DNA from: Alkalihalobacillus sp. FSL W8-0930
GTDB lineage: Bacteria > Bacillota > Bacilli > Bacillales > Bacillaceae_D
Length of the DNA stretch: 64,000 nt
NCBI GenBank assembly: GCA_037965595.1
Contig: CP150183.1
Coordinates: forward strand, 1,612,001-1,676,000
Direction: 5' to 3'
Each line of letters begins with the position of its first letter. Position 1 is the first letter of the stretch. Both the position numbers and the translations under genes were made by a program. The notes beneath the pieces are model-generated. The model was given only the letters and a program-made list of their open reading frames with translations. It was not told the DNA's origin and did not search any database. Positions 34,678-42,167 of this stretch are shown in pieces.

Positions 34678-36148
34678 GAAGAAGGAAGAGGCATTTACAG
34701 AGTCTTATACAGAAAATGTTGAACGATTAAAAGAGCGGTTGGCGTTAGATATATCATTTGATGTCGGCGTACGAAATTTAAAGATCCTTGACCGAGAAGT
34801 AGGGATTTATTATGTCACGGGGTTAACCGATAATGAGTACATCATTGAGATCCTAAAGGAATTAATGGAACTTGATGCAAGAGGGAAAAAAACGGGTGAC
34901 GTACATACAGCGATTAAAAACCATCTAACACATGTTCAAGTGGAAGAAACCGATTCAATGGATGATGCGATTACTCAGATGCTGTCTGGATTAATTTTTA
35001 TTATCCACGAAGGGTCCAAACAAGCATTTGTTGTAGACGTACGTGCCTATCCAAGCCGCGGACCAGAAGAGCCAGACACTGAACGAGTCGTTCGAGGAGC
35101 TAGAGATGGCTACACAGAAAATATCATCTTAAACACCGGTTTAACCCGTAGACGTATTCGAGATGAACGGTTGCGAAATGAAATTCTACAAGTAGGAGTT
35201 CGTTCAAAAACTGATATTTGTGTGTCTTATATTGATGGTGTGGCAGACCCAGAGCTCGTAAAGATTGTGAAGAAGGAACTTAAAAACATCACAATTGATG
35301 GAATTACGATGGCTGACAAAGTGATAGAAGAATATATCGTAAAACAAGGATACAATCCCTTCCCACTTGTTCGTTATACCGAAAGACCAGACGTTGCAGC
35401 CACTCATTTGTTGGAAGGACATATTGTCATCATTGTTGACACTACACCAAGCGTAATCATTACACCAACCACACTGTTTCACCATGTCCAACACGCAGAG
35501 GAATACCGACAGTCCGCGGCGGTTGGAAGCTTCTTACGATTTATGCGTTTTACGGGCATTATGTTCTCGTTGTTTATATTGCCGTTTTGGCTTTTGCTCG
35601 CAACAAACCAGGATTTGCTTCCACAAGCGCTAGAATTTATTGGGCCAGAAGAGAACAAAAACATTCCCATTGTTCTTCAAATCGTCTTTGGAGAAATGGG
35701 GATTGAATTACTCCGAATGGCAGCCATTCATACGCCTTCACCGCTCGCAACCGCACTTGGACTAGTTGCAGCACTACTAATAGGAGATATGGCTGTTCAA
35801 GTAGGTTATTTGACACCTGAGGTCATTTTATACGTATCACTTGGAGCAATTGGGATGTTTGCCACACCTAGTTATGAATTAGGTGTTGCTCTTCGAATGG
35901 TTCGTTACCTCTTTTTATTTGCGGTAGCGCTTTTTGATTCCTCGGGTTTTGTCATTGCTTTTCTTGTCTTTGTTCTTGCTCTTACAGCTACAAAACCTTT
36001 TAATAAACCTTACTTGTGGCCGTTACTACCGTTTTCTCCTCCGGAAATGTGGCAGATTCTTATTAGAGCATCCGTTCCATCATTAAAATGGAGACCGTCC
36101 ATTGTGAACCCGCAAGATAAAATCCGTCAGCAACCTTCTGATTCGTAA
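34661..36148 (+). CDS. spoVAF: Spore germination protein SpoVAF (GerA family)
   Basis: A 495-residue protein of the GerAA/SpoVAF family: a soluble N-terminal part (residues 1-290, FDVGVRNLKILDREVGIYYVTGL in parts, AYPSRGPEEPD) and a membrane part with five or so helices, including RFTGIMFSLFILPFWLLL and the conserved MRFxG-type start. The GTG at 34661 is eight bases after AAAGGAG. In B. subtilis SpoVAF associates with FigP to amplify the germination ion signal. Last gene of the spoVA operon; a terminator follows. Confidence 0.92.
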   Translation: MGQMYKKKEEAFTESYTENVERLKERLALDISFDVGVRNLKILDREVGIYYVTGLTDNEYIIEILKELMELDARGKKTGDVHTAIKNHLTHVQVEETDSMDDAITQMLSGLIFIIHEGSKQAFVVDVRAYPSRGPEEPDTERVVRGARDGYTENIILNTGLTRRRIRDERLRNEILQVGVRSKTDICVSYIDGVADPELVKIVKKELKNITIDGITMADKVIEEYIVKQGYNPFPLVRYTERPDVAATHLLEGHIVIIVDTTPSVIITPTTLFHHVQHAEEYRQSAAVGSFLRFMRFTGIMFSLFILPFWLLLATNQDLLPQALEFIGPEENKNIPIVLQIVFGEMGIELLRMAAIHTPSPLATALGLVAALLIGDMAVQVGYLTPEVILYVSLGAIGMFATPSYELGVALRMVRYLFLFAVALFDSSGFVIAFLVFVLALTATKPFNKPYLWPLLPFSPPEMWQILIRASVPSLKWRPSIVNPQDKIRQQPSDS

Positions 36149-36230
36149 GAAAACTCTTAATAGCCGTAAAGAGTAAATTATGATAAAGTGATAGAAAAAT
36201 GGATACTTGCACAATCGGGAATTGACTGAA

Positions 36231-36262
36231 GAACAGTTGGTGATTTTGCATCAACTGTTTTT
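36231..36262 (+). terminator. Intrinsic terminator between spoVAF and lysA
   Basis: AACAGTTG pairs with CAACTGTT across a 13-base loop, followed by TTTTC. Confidence 0.7.
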
Positions 36263-36288
36263 CGTTTGGCAAGAGGAGAGAGGTCAGC

Positions 36289-37596
36289 ATGTATTTACAC
36301 GGAACAAGTCAGATTAACGTTCAGGGACACTTAGAAATCGGAGGAGTGGATACAGTCGCCCTAGCAAAGGAACAGGGAACCCCTTTGTTTGTATATGACG
36401 TCGCTCTTATTCGAAAGAAAGCAGCAGAATTCAAGGAAGCTTTTGAAAAAGAACAAGTCCCTTATCAAGTAGCCTATGCCAGTAAAGCATTTAGCTGTAT
36501 CGCCATGTATCAACTGGCGAATGAACTTGGGTTAAGCTTCGACGTGGTATCGGGTGGAGAACTCTACACAGCGATTAAAGCAGAAGTACCGATGAACAAA
36601 ATACACTTCCATGGAAATAACAAAAGTCCCGAGGAGCTTGATCTTGCGGTGAAATCAGGTATCGGATGTGTCGTTGTAGATAACTTCTATGAAATGACAT
36701 TACTTGAAGAGACATGCGTTCGTTACAATACAACGATGGATGTATTGCTTAGAATCACACCTGGTGTAGAAGCACACACTCATGACTATATTTCAACAGG
36801 ACAAGAAGATTCAAAATTCGGATTTGATCTTACGAATGGCCAAGTAGACCAGGCCATTAAACAAGCACTACAGAGTCCGCATATGAACCTTTTAGGCGTA
36901 CATAGTCATATCGGCTCACAAATATTTGAAACAAAAGGATTTGTAATGGCTGTTGAGAAGATCTTTGAATACATTGAGCACTGGAGAACAGAGCTTAAAT
37001 TCATTCCAAGTGTCTTAAACCTTGGTGGAGGATTTGGAATCCGCTATGTCGAAGGAGACGAACCGCTTCCTGGTGGAGAATATGTATATCAAATGATTAA
37101 AGTCATGAAGCAATATGCCGAGAAAGCGGAAATGGCCTTACCGGAAATTTGGATTGAACCTGGTCGCTCCCTTGTTGGAGATGCAGGAACGACGTTGTAT
37201 ACAGTCGGATCTCAAAAAGACATTCCGAATGTTCGTCACTACTTAGCAGTTGATGGGGGCATGAGTGATAACCTAAGACCTTCCCTTTATCAAGCAGAGT
37301 ACGAGGGCATTCTTGCGAACCGAGCAAATGAAGAAGCAACAGACACCTTCTCCATTGCAGGCAAATGCTGTGAAAGTGGAGACATGTTAATCTGGGATTT
37401 ACCTTTGCCAAAAGCAAACCATGAAGACATCTTAGCTGTTTTCTGTACAGGGGCCTATGGATACTCTATGGCAAACAACTACAACCGTATCCCACGTCCA
37501 CCCGTTGTCTTTGTCGAAAACGGTGACGTTCAGCTCGTAGTTAAAAGAGAAGACTATGAAGACCTTGTTCGCTTAGATCTTCCTCTATCCCGATAA
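36289..37596 (+). CDS. lysA: Diaminopimelate decarboxylase
   Basis: A 435-residue PLP enzyme converting meso-diaminopimelate to lysine, the last step of the pathway. The PLP lysine is in AYASKAFSC (about Lys65), the phosphate loop in LNLGGGFGIRY (about 244), the IEPGRSLVGDAG block near 285 and the cross-subunit CESGDM motif near 364. The start follows AAGAGGAGAG. Placement after spoVA matches B. subtilis, where lysA is expressed in the forespore-linked region. Confidence 0.95.
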   Translation: MYLHGTSQINVQGHLEIGGVDTVALAKEQGTPLFVYDVALIRKKAAEFKEAFEKEQVPYQVAYASKAFSCIAMYQLANELGLSFDVVSGGELYTAIKAEVPMNKIHFHGNNKSPEELDLAVKSGIGCVVVDNFYEMTLLEETCVRYNTTMDVLLRITPGVEAHTHDYISTGQEDSKFGFDLTNGQVDQAIKQALQSPHMNLLGVHSHIGSQIFETKGFVMAVEKIFEYIEHWRTELKFIPSVLNLGGGFGIRYVEGDEPLPGGEYVYQMIKVMKQYAEKAEMALPEIWIEPGRSLVGDAGTTLYTVGSQKDIPNVRHYLAVDGGMSDNLRPSLYQAEYEGILANRANEEATDTFSIAGKCCESGDMLIWDLPLPKANHEDILAVFCTGAYGYSMANNYNRIPRPPVVFVENGDVQLVVKREDYEDLVRLDLPLSR

Positions 37597-37716
37597 GTAG
37601 TAAGGGATAGTCACTATCATTTTCTATTTGAAAGAAGATGGTGTACAATAGAATCTGGCTGTCTAAACAGCAAATAAAAGATAAGACAAACCTTTAAAGA
37701 AATGAGGATGATTCAT

Positions 37717-38151
37717 ATGAAAAAAGGACACATCGCATTCGAAAACGGCGAAAAATTAGTCATTGAATTTTACCCAGAAGCAGCACCAGGACATGTTGAA
37801 AACTTCGAGAAACTAGCAAACAGCGGTTTCTACAACGGATTAACATTCCACCGTGTAATCCCGGGCTTCGTAGCACAAGGCGGAGACCCAGCTGGTAACG
37901 GTACAGGCGGCCCTGGCTACACAATCAAATGTGAAACAGAAGGCAACCCACACAAACACGTAAAAGGTGCTCTATCTATGGCGCACGCTGGTAAAGACAC
38001 AGGCGGTAGCCAATTCTTCGTTGTTCACGAAGCACAACCACACCTTGATGGCGTGCACACTGTGTTCGGACAAGTTATTGAAGGTGAAGACCTAATCACT
38101 CGCATCAAGCAAGGCGATGTTATGAGTGAAGTGAAGGTTTGGGAAGAGTAA
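37717..38151 (+). CDS. ppiB: Peptidyl-prolyl cis-trans isomerase B (cyclophilin)
   Basis: A 144-residue cytosolic cyclophilin that speeds prolyl isomerisation in protein folding. Active-site features: [15 protein letters not shown] at about 47-61 (catalytic Arg), [15 protein letters not shown] near 89-103 and [12 protein letters not shown] near 110-121. The coding sequence is unusually rich in optimal C-ending codons compared with neighbours, suggesting strong expression. ATG 37717 has GAGG eight bases upstream. It follows lysA as in B. subtilis. Confidence 0.94.
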   Translation: MKKGHIAFENGEKLVIEFYPEAAPGHVENFEKLANSGFYNGLTFHRVIPGFVAQGGDPAGNGTGGPGYTIKCETEGNPHKHVKGALSMAHAGKDTGGSQFFVVHEAQPHLDGVHTVFGQVIEGEDLITRIKQGDVMSEVKVWEE

Positions 38152-38165
38152 TAGCATAAAATGAG

Positions 38166-38192
38166 AGCTGTCCATTGTGGGCAGCTTTTTTT
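38166..38192 (+). terminator. Terminator after ppiB
   Basis: AGCTGTCC pairs imperfectly with GGGCAGCT around ATTGT, followed by a T run. Confidence 0.7.
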
Positions 38193-38234
38193 GTTATAAT
38201 TGAATTAGATTAAACGTGGACGAGAACGAATTTT

Positions 38235-38285
38235 AACACTAAAAAAGAAGGCTACCTACATGATAGCCTTCTTTTTTAGTGTTAT
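38235..38285. terminator. Long bidirectional hairpin terminator
   Basis: AACACTAAAAAAGAAGGCTA pairs with TAGCCTTCTTTTTTAGTGTT around a short loop: a near perfect 20-bp stem just after the 161-residue minus-strand gene. It serves that gene and backs up the ppiB terminator. Confidence 0.9.
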
Positions 38286-38767
38286 GGGACTATAGCCGTT
38301 ATAAGAAAAAATGCAAGTATCGTAAATACAAAGATCTTTCCGAATAATTTTTGTCTCAAACTAAACCGGACTAACATTCCTAATCCTAAAACAAATATTC
38401 CTATCAAAACTAAATTAATTATTAAGAATGGAAATAAAAGCGCAAAGTAATAATCCCAAAATGGGAAAAAGAAAGCAGATACAAAAACAACAAAGTAAAC
38501 GCAAGCTAAAAACAAATCATATTTATTAGCAATGAGAGCCACACACTCTTTACTGACTTCAAGTTTTGTTTCTTCATTCAATTCTTTATCTTCGTACTTT
38601 ATTAGTATTTCGGTGAGCTCTCTTTGCTTGTTGGTGTAAATCTTTTGCCCTTTTAATTTTTGGTTAACAGTAAGATGTTTTAATTCAGCTATAGATTCAC
38701 TAATATTACGGAATGTTTTTTCTTTATTTACTTTTTTATGGTGCTTAAGTTCGCTGATGGAGAGCAT
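38282..38767 (-). CDS. Hypothetical membrane protein
   Basis: A 161-residue protein I do not recognise. Residues 1-80 are hydrophilic, basic and probably coiled (KHHKKVNKEKTFRNISESIAEL region), while 83-158 contain three hydrophobic segments (CVYFVVFVSAFFFPFWDYYF, FPFLIINLVLIGIFVLGLGM, KIFVFTILAFFLITAIVP). Base composition is more AT-rich than the flanking conserved genes, and there is no obvious ribosome binding site before the ATG at 38767. It starts an accessory stretch with no B. subtilis counterpart that I know. An SLATT-like membrane protein is possible from the layout, but this is only a guess. Confidence 0.55.
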   Translation of the reverse strand: MLSISELKHHKKVNKEKTFRNISESIAELKHLTVNQKLKGQKIYTNKQRELTEILIKYEDKELNEETKLEVSKECVALIANKYDLFLACVYFVVFVSAFFFPFWDYYFALLFPFLIINLVLIGIFVLGLGMLVRFSLRQKLFGKIFVFTILAFFLITAIVP

Positions 38768-38956
38768 TAATATGGACTGAAAACAAATAAATATATGTTC
38801 ATAATTATTTTTCTCATGATGCGTTATACAATCCTTTCAAAAAACGAATGACAAAATTATACTATAATAACTGATTTATTCCTCTCCCATTTTAACTGGG
38901 AATGATCACTAGATGTGGAATGCTTTAAAATAGAATAATGCGCTAAATAAATATTC

Positions 38957-39085
38957 CTAAAAAGCCGCGGTGAATAACTCTATATTTGGTTCGATTCCGA
39001 AAAGTTGAACGATGAAATATTGAGCAAGTCCACCAATAAAAGCTATGACTACAGCAAGAAGCCATCAGGCGTTATACATGTGCAT
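38957..39085 (-). pseudogene. Small single-helix membrane protein broken by in-frame TGA
   Basis: Read on the minus strand from ATG 39085 (GGAGGG site seven bases upstream) the frame gives MHMYNA, a TGA stop, then WLLAVVIAFIGGLAQYF and IVQLFGIEPNIELFTAAF before TAG. A good ribosome site, a hydrophobic helix and an acidic amphipathic end indicate a former 41- or 42-residue membrane peptide; TGA could be a single change from TGG (Trp). The rest of 38768-39129 is AT-rich and holds nothing else I can call. Confidence 0.55.
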
Positions 39086-39129
39086 GGATTGACCCTCCAT
39101 TTTATATTTTTAAGATGATAATAGGGAAT

Positions 39130-39318
39130 CTAAAGACGCCTTCTCAATAAAAGTTTAAAAAATGTTATAAACAACACAAATCCTATGGCTATAGGGAGAG
39201 TGTCGCGAAGAATAGAGATAAAATTTCCCCCGTCAAAAAGAAGCCTCAAGAGAGCGCTTAAAAACCAAAAAACTGTAAACGAAAGTAATGCATCAATAAA
39301 CATATTTTTATGTAGCAT
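39130..39318 (-). CDS. Hypothetical 62-residue membrane protein
   Basis: A small protein with two hydrophobic helices (MFIDALLSFTVFWFLSALLR region and TLPIAIGFVLFITFFKLLL), separated by a DGG-containing loop and ending in a basic LLLRRRL tail. The ATG at 39318 follows GAGGAGG at an ideal distance, which supports real translation. I do not recognise the family. It lies directly beside the phased repeat array, about 75 bases from its first unit. Confidence 0.6.
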   Translation of the reverse strand: MLHKNMFIDALLSFTVFWFLSALLRLLFDGGNFISILRDTLPIAIGFVLFITFFKLLLRRRL

Positions 39319-39393
39319 AACGACCTCCTCGTTATTGTTCTTGTACCCTGAGAGGGGCTTACAAAACATTGGATGAGAAATGCTCTGTACAGT

Positions 39394-39932
39394 AAGAAAA
39401 ACAACGTGAGTACTAAGACCCGTCTACATAGCAAGAAAAAAGAACCGGGCATTAAGAACATTTTAGAATGTAATAAGAAAAGAGCAACGTTAGCAAGAGG
39501 AAAGGGAGGTTAATCAAGCTCAGAGGATGATCCATCAAGAACAGGGAGCCAATAGCAAGGAGAAAAAGTGAAATACCAAGATTGCATAGCTAATAGTAAG
39601 GAGTTCGGAAGCAACACTAAGAGAAGTGCACCGTTCAGCAAGAACTATGACCTGACCACCAAGAAGGAGCTGCTTAACAAGAGAAAAGCAACGGGAACCA
39701 AGGACTTTGCACATTTAAGTAAGAAGAGAGGAGCGTTAGCAAGAAGAATGGAAGTTTAATCAAGTTCAGAGAATGTTCCATCAAGAACGAGAGGCTATCA
39801 GCAAGGAAAACGGTAGATTTACCAAGAAGAGAAGACTGTTAGCAAGAACTCAGTGTAACTCACAAAGGAGGAGGCTCCGTTCAGCAAGAAGCACAATGCA
39901 TTTATCAAGAACAACCGATCCTCCCCCAGAAG
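39394..39932 (+). repeat. Phased array of ~26 AAG-centred units, 21-nt period, two 246-nt supra-units
   Basis: A degenerate unit, roughly TTAGCAAGAA with a purine-rich remainder, recurs with its AAG at 39394, 39415, 39433, 39454, 39475, 39495, 39516, 39537, 39557, 39578, 39598, 39619, 39640, 39661, 39679, 39700, 39721, 39741, 39762, 39783, 39803, 39824, 39844, 39865, 39886 and 39907; a poor 27th unit is at 39930. Of 25 spacings 17 are 21, six are 20 and two are 18. The spacing pattern repeats every 12 units, 246 nt, and matching segments (for example 39489 and 39735) remain alignable. Stops interrupt all frames, so it is not a gene. The region 39319-39960 contains nothing else. Confidence 0.9.
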
Positions 39933-39960
39933 TCTAAGACACGCACTCTTAAATCAGTGC

Positions 39961-40329
39961 TCAAACCAATTCCGCCCACCGCAAACAGTCTACTGTTATG
40001 TACATCACTTCACCATTCTCAAGCTCAAGTTTTACTTGCTTCTGATCCTTACTCACCTGAGCAATAATGCCAATCGCTTCGTGATAAGCCCACTGCTCCC
40101 AATAGGTAACTTTAACCCACTTCGTGTAATGCAAGGAATCCATCACAACTTGCCCGATTCGCTCAAGCTCATCAGGATCAAGCTCATGTTTTTCCACACG
40201 GAAATCTCGTTCATTAGATAGACGGATCCGTTCCTTATGCTCAGGAAGCATCATCCGACTGCCTTCCCACGTTAAGTTTCCTCGACGTAAAAACGTCTTA
40301 TATTCTTCAAGCTCTTCGAAAGATGGCAT
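39961..40329 (-). CDS. YolD-like family protein
   Basis: A 122-residue protein of the YolD-like family (PF08863): YKTFLRRGNLTWEGSRMMLPEHKERI (in parts) in the N-terminal third and the C-terminal beta part KWVKVTYWEQWAYHEAIGII, VKLELENGEVMYITVDCL. In Bacillus such genes usually sit beside a Y-family DNA polymerase (uvrX, yqjW) and are LexA controlled. Here no polymerase gene is adjacent. ATG 40329 follows GGGAG. A LexA-like box lies upstream, supporting a damage-inducible role; the molecular function is not known. Confidence 0.8.
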   Translation of the reverse strand: MPSFEELEEYKTFLRRGNLTWEGSRMMLPEHKERIRLSNERDFRVEKHELDPDELERIGQVVMDSLHYTKWVKVTYWEQWAYHEAIGIIAQVSKDQKQVKLELENGEVMYITVDCLRWAELV

Positions 40330-40369
40330 GATACACACTCCCACATTGGTTCGCTGTTTTTATTATATG

Positions 40370-40383
40370 CGAATATATGTTCG
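40370..40383. promoter_or_regulatory. LexA (SOS) box upstream of the YolD-like gene
   Basis: CGAATATATGTTCG matches the Bacillus LexA/DinR consensus CGAACRNRYGTTYG at all but one position and lies 41-54 bases upstream of the YolD-like start. The remaining intergenic sequence to 40638 is AT-rich and shows no gene. Confidence 0.65.
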
Positions 40384-40638
40384 GTATTCAATGAAAAAGA
40401 AAAACCAATTTTATCCTCCTTTTTTCATTAAATTTCCTTTGAAGTATTTACCTTTTTAGACTATTTCGTTTATACTAGAGTTGCATTTAATACATAGGAA
40501 TTCATCATTTTATCTTTTACATATCATTCATTCTTTTTATTGTTAAACTAGGAGGGTATTTTTTGTTACTTTTTTATTGATTCATCCACTGCCTATACGT
40601 CTAATAGTTCAATAAAAAACGACGAGGAGTGTTGATGA

Positions 40639-41055
40639 ATGATTCAATTTATTTATGATACAAGTGGAATTACACCTAGCATGGTAGAAGGTTTTTTTGT
40701 TGATTGGCCAAGTCATCCAGATCCCGCTGCACACATTCAGCTTCTGCAGCAAAGCAGTTATATTGTTTTAGCAATTGACGAGGACGCGAGCCAAGTCGTG
40801 GGCTTTATTACAGCGATTAGTGATGGAGTTCTGTCTGCTTATATCCCGTTACTAGAGGTACTACCTGCTTATAAAAACAGAGGTATTGGTAACGAATTAG
40901 TCGAGCGAATGAAAAAGCAGCTCAGTCATCTTTACATGGTTGATCTTGGATGTGATGATGATCTCGTTCCTTATTATGAGAAGCATGGCATGTTTAAAAC
41001 AAACGCGATGATTTTACGTAATTACGGAGCTCAAGCAGGACATTCCACATCATAA
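40639..41055 (+). CDS. GNAT family N-acetyltransferase
   Basis: A 138-residue GNAT-fold enzyme using acetyl-CoA. The pyrophosphate-binding loop is PAYKNRGIGNELVERM at about 75-90 (Q/RxxGxG/A as NRGIGN), with IVLAIDEDASQVVGFITA before it and VPYYEKHGM at the end of the domain. The acceptor substrate is unknown. The start is preceded by GAGGAG and a strong terminator follows, so it stands alone. Confidence 0.88.
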   Translation: MIQFIYDTSGITPSMVEGFFVDWPSHPDPAAHIQLLQQSSYIVLAIDEDASQVVGFITAISDGVLSAYIPLLEVLPAYKNRGIGNELVERMKKQLSHLYMVDLGCDDDLVPYYEKHGMFKTNAMILRNYGAQAGHSTS

Positions 41056-41099
41056 AAAAGTAAGAGCGCTCAAGTCTACTTGTGCGCTCTTACCTTTTA
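41054..41099 (+). terminator. Intrinsic terminator after the GNAT gene
   Basis: GTAAGAGCGC pairs with GCGCTCTTAC around a 16-base loop that can pair further; A tract before and T tract after. Confidence 0.85.
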
Positions 41100-41121
41100 A
41101 CAGAAATCTGGAGGGTTCAAA

Positions 41122-41376
41122 TTGTTAGCGAAACTTGCACGATGGTGGCCGTTCTTTGCTGTCATCAGTTTACTTTTAATCATCATACATTTCACGATGG
41201 ACATTCCCTATGTAAGAGGGATTTCAAGAATCTTAATCGCTTTTACGTACGGACTAATTCTTTTGAATACGTATTATACGAATGAAATTAAGTTTGCTCG
41301 CTGGCGCTACGTACTTGGCATTCTTTTCATTCTGATATTATTCGTCACTGGAGTAATTAGTCTATTCTCCAATTAA
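41122..41376 (+). CDS. Hypothetical 84-residue membrane protein
   Basis: A small polytopic protein with three hydrophobic segments (PFFAVISLLLIIIHF, ISRILIAFTYGLILLNTYY, WRYVLGILFILILFVTGVI) and short basic loops. The TTG start follows GGAGGG by eight bases. I do not recognise the family. Its stop codon overlaps, on the opposite strand, the stop of the frameshifted minus-strand ORF at 41373, so the two genes converge with no terminator between them. Confidence 0.6.
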   Translation: MLAKLARWWPFFAVISLLLIIIHFTMDIPYVRGISRILIAFTYGLILLNTYYTNEIKFARWRYVLGILFILILFVTGVISLFSN

Positions 41377-41548
41377 GATTCTTTCTTTAGCTCATCTTTC
41401 TCTTGTTTTCGATCTAGTACGCCTGAAATGATAAAGCATAATGCCGCGCCAAAGGTTGGAATAGAAAATAACGAATTAGAATCTGAGAAAATAGTGAGTA
41501 AACCACTAGTTATCAGTAAGGCAGAGCCAATAATATAAAAAAAATCAT
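41373..41548 (-). pseudogene. Small membrane protein with frameshift at an A8/T8 tract
   Basis: An ATG at 41548 with AAGGAGG upstream begins MIFFI, but a frame one base away continues cleanly as FFYIIGSALLITSGLLTIF and then SIPTFGAALCFIISGVLDRKQE to the TAA at 41373. Nine instead of eight T residues (tract 41537-41544) would join them into a 57-residue protein, MIFFYIIGSALL..., with two helices and a charged tail. The cause may be mutation, slippage at the homopolymer or a sequencing error. It follows the 43-residue membrane protein gene after 11 bases. Confidence 0.6.
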
Positions 41549-41559
41549 TATATACCTCC

Positions 41560-41691
41560 TTACGTCCTTACATATTTTCTCAACGCTTTAATCGCCAAAA
41601 ATCCACTATAGATAAGCGCAATCAAAAAGACAAAACCGAGTATCTGGAAAAAGATTGAGCCAAATGGGATGTCGATTCTTGTATATTCCAT
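41560..41691 (-). CDS. Hypothetical 43-residue membrane protein
   Basis: MEYTRIDIPFGSIFFQ, a single hydrophobic helix (ILGFVFLIALIYSGFLAI), then a basic KALRKYVRT tail: the pattern of a small membrane peptide with cytosolic C-terminus. GAGGAG lies six bases before the ATG. The family resembles short peptides common in Bacillus but I cannot name it. It is operonic with the frameshifted ORF downstream. Confidence 0.6.
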   Translation of the reverse strand: MEYTRIDIPFGSIFFQILGFVFLIALIYSGFLAIKALRKYVRT

Positions 41692-41806
41692 CTTCAGTCT
41701 CCTCATCAATCATTATTAGTAAGATTATACCATATTTTTGTCTGATAAAAGGTTATTTTTACATTAAAACAAGCCCTCCGTTCAAGAAGGGCCCGCGAGT
41801 TATCAT

Positions 41807-42016
41807 TTATGATTCGTCTTTAATCTCGTTACGCAAGCTTTCAATACTTGTTTCTCTTCGTTTGTTTTTATCAATAATGTCTTGTCTGTCATGCTCATCT
41901 AATTGATGATCATGAGCGGCCATGTAATCTTCTGTTTCATGAATTTTTTGTTCTGTATTGCTAATGATTTCACCAATTCGCTTTGCATTATCTGCTCGAT
42001 TATCTGGATTTGCCAT
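41807..42016 (-). CDS. tlp: Small acid-soluble spore protein Tlp
   Basis: A 69-residue highly charged protein matching Tlp: ANPDNRADNAKRIGEIIS at 2-19, then QKIHETEDYMAAHDHQL and KNKRRETSIESLRNEIKDE. Tlp is a forespore-made spore protein degraded at germination. ATG 42016 follows GGAGGG by eight bases. Upstream lies a sigma-G-like promoter, and a weak hairpin (about 41771-41791) follows the gene. Confidence 0.92.
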   Translation of the reverse strand: MANPDNRADNAKRIGEIISNTEQKIHETEDYMAAHDHQLDEHDRQDIIDKNKRRETSIESLRNEIKDES

Positions 42017-42041
42017 ATACAATCCCTCCTTTTTGAGTGAT

Positions 42042-42071
42042 TAGTATGTCTCAAAAACAGAAGAAGTATGA
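42042..42071 (-). promoter_or_regulatory. Sigma-G-like promoter of tlp
   Basis: Read on the minus strand: TCATA (42071-42067), 18 bases, CATACTA (42048-42042). The -10 and spacing are exact for sigma-G; the -35 differs from GCATA at one base. The same -10 occurs before spoVAA. Confidence 0.65.
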
Positions 42072-42167
42072 GGATGTGTGTTAGGAATTCTAACAAACCT
42101 AAACATACACTCGGGGCTTTCAGGTAACTTAGGCGATATAGATAAAAAGGATGTGAGGAGGCTTTTC

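Noticed and set aside
39568-39759. 63-codon ORF with a seven-residue Ser/Thr-Lys repeat
   Set aside because: It is one frame of the 21-nt DNA array. No ribosome binding site, 20-nt units shift the frame elsewhere, and the equivalent part of the other supra-unit is closed by stops.
39394-39932. CRISPR array
   Set aside because: Units are degenerate, adjoin without unique spacers of constant size, and no cas genes are present.
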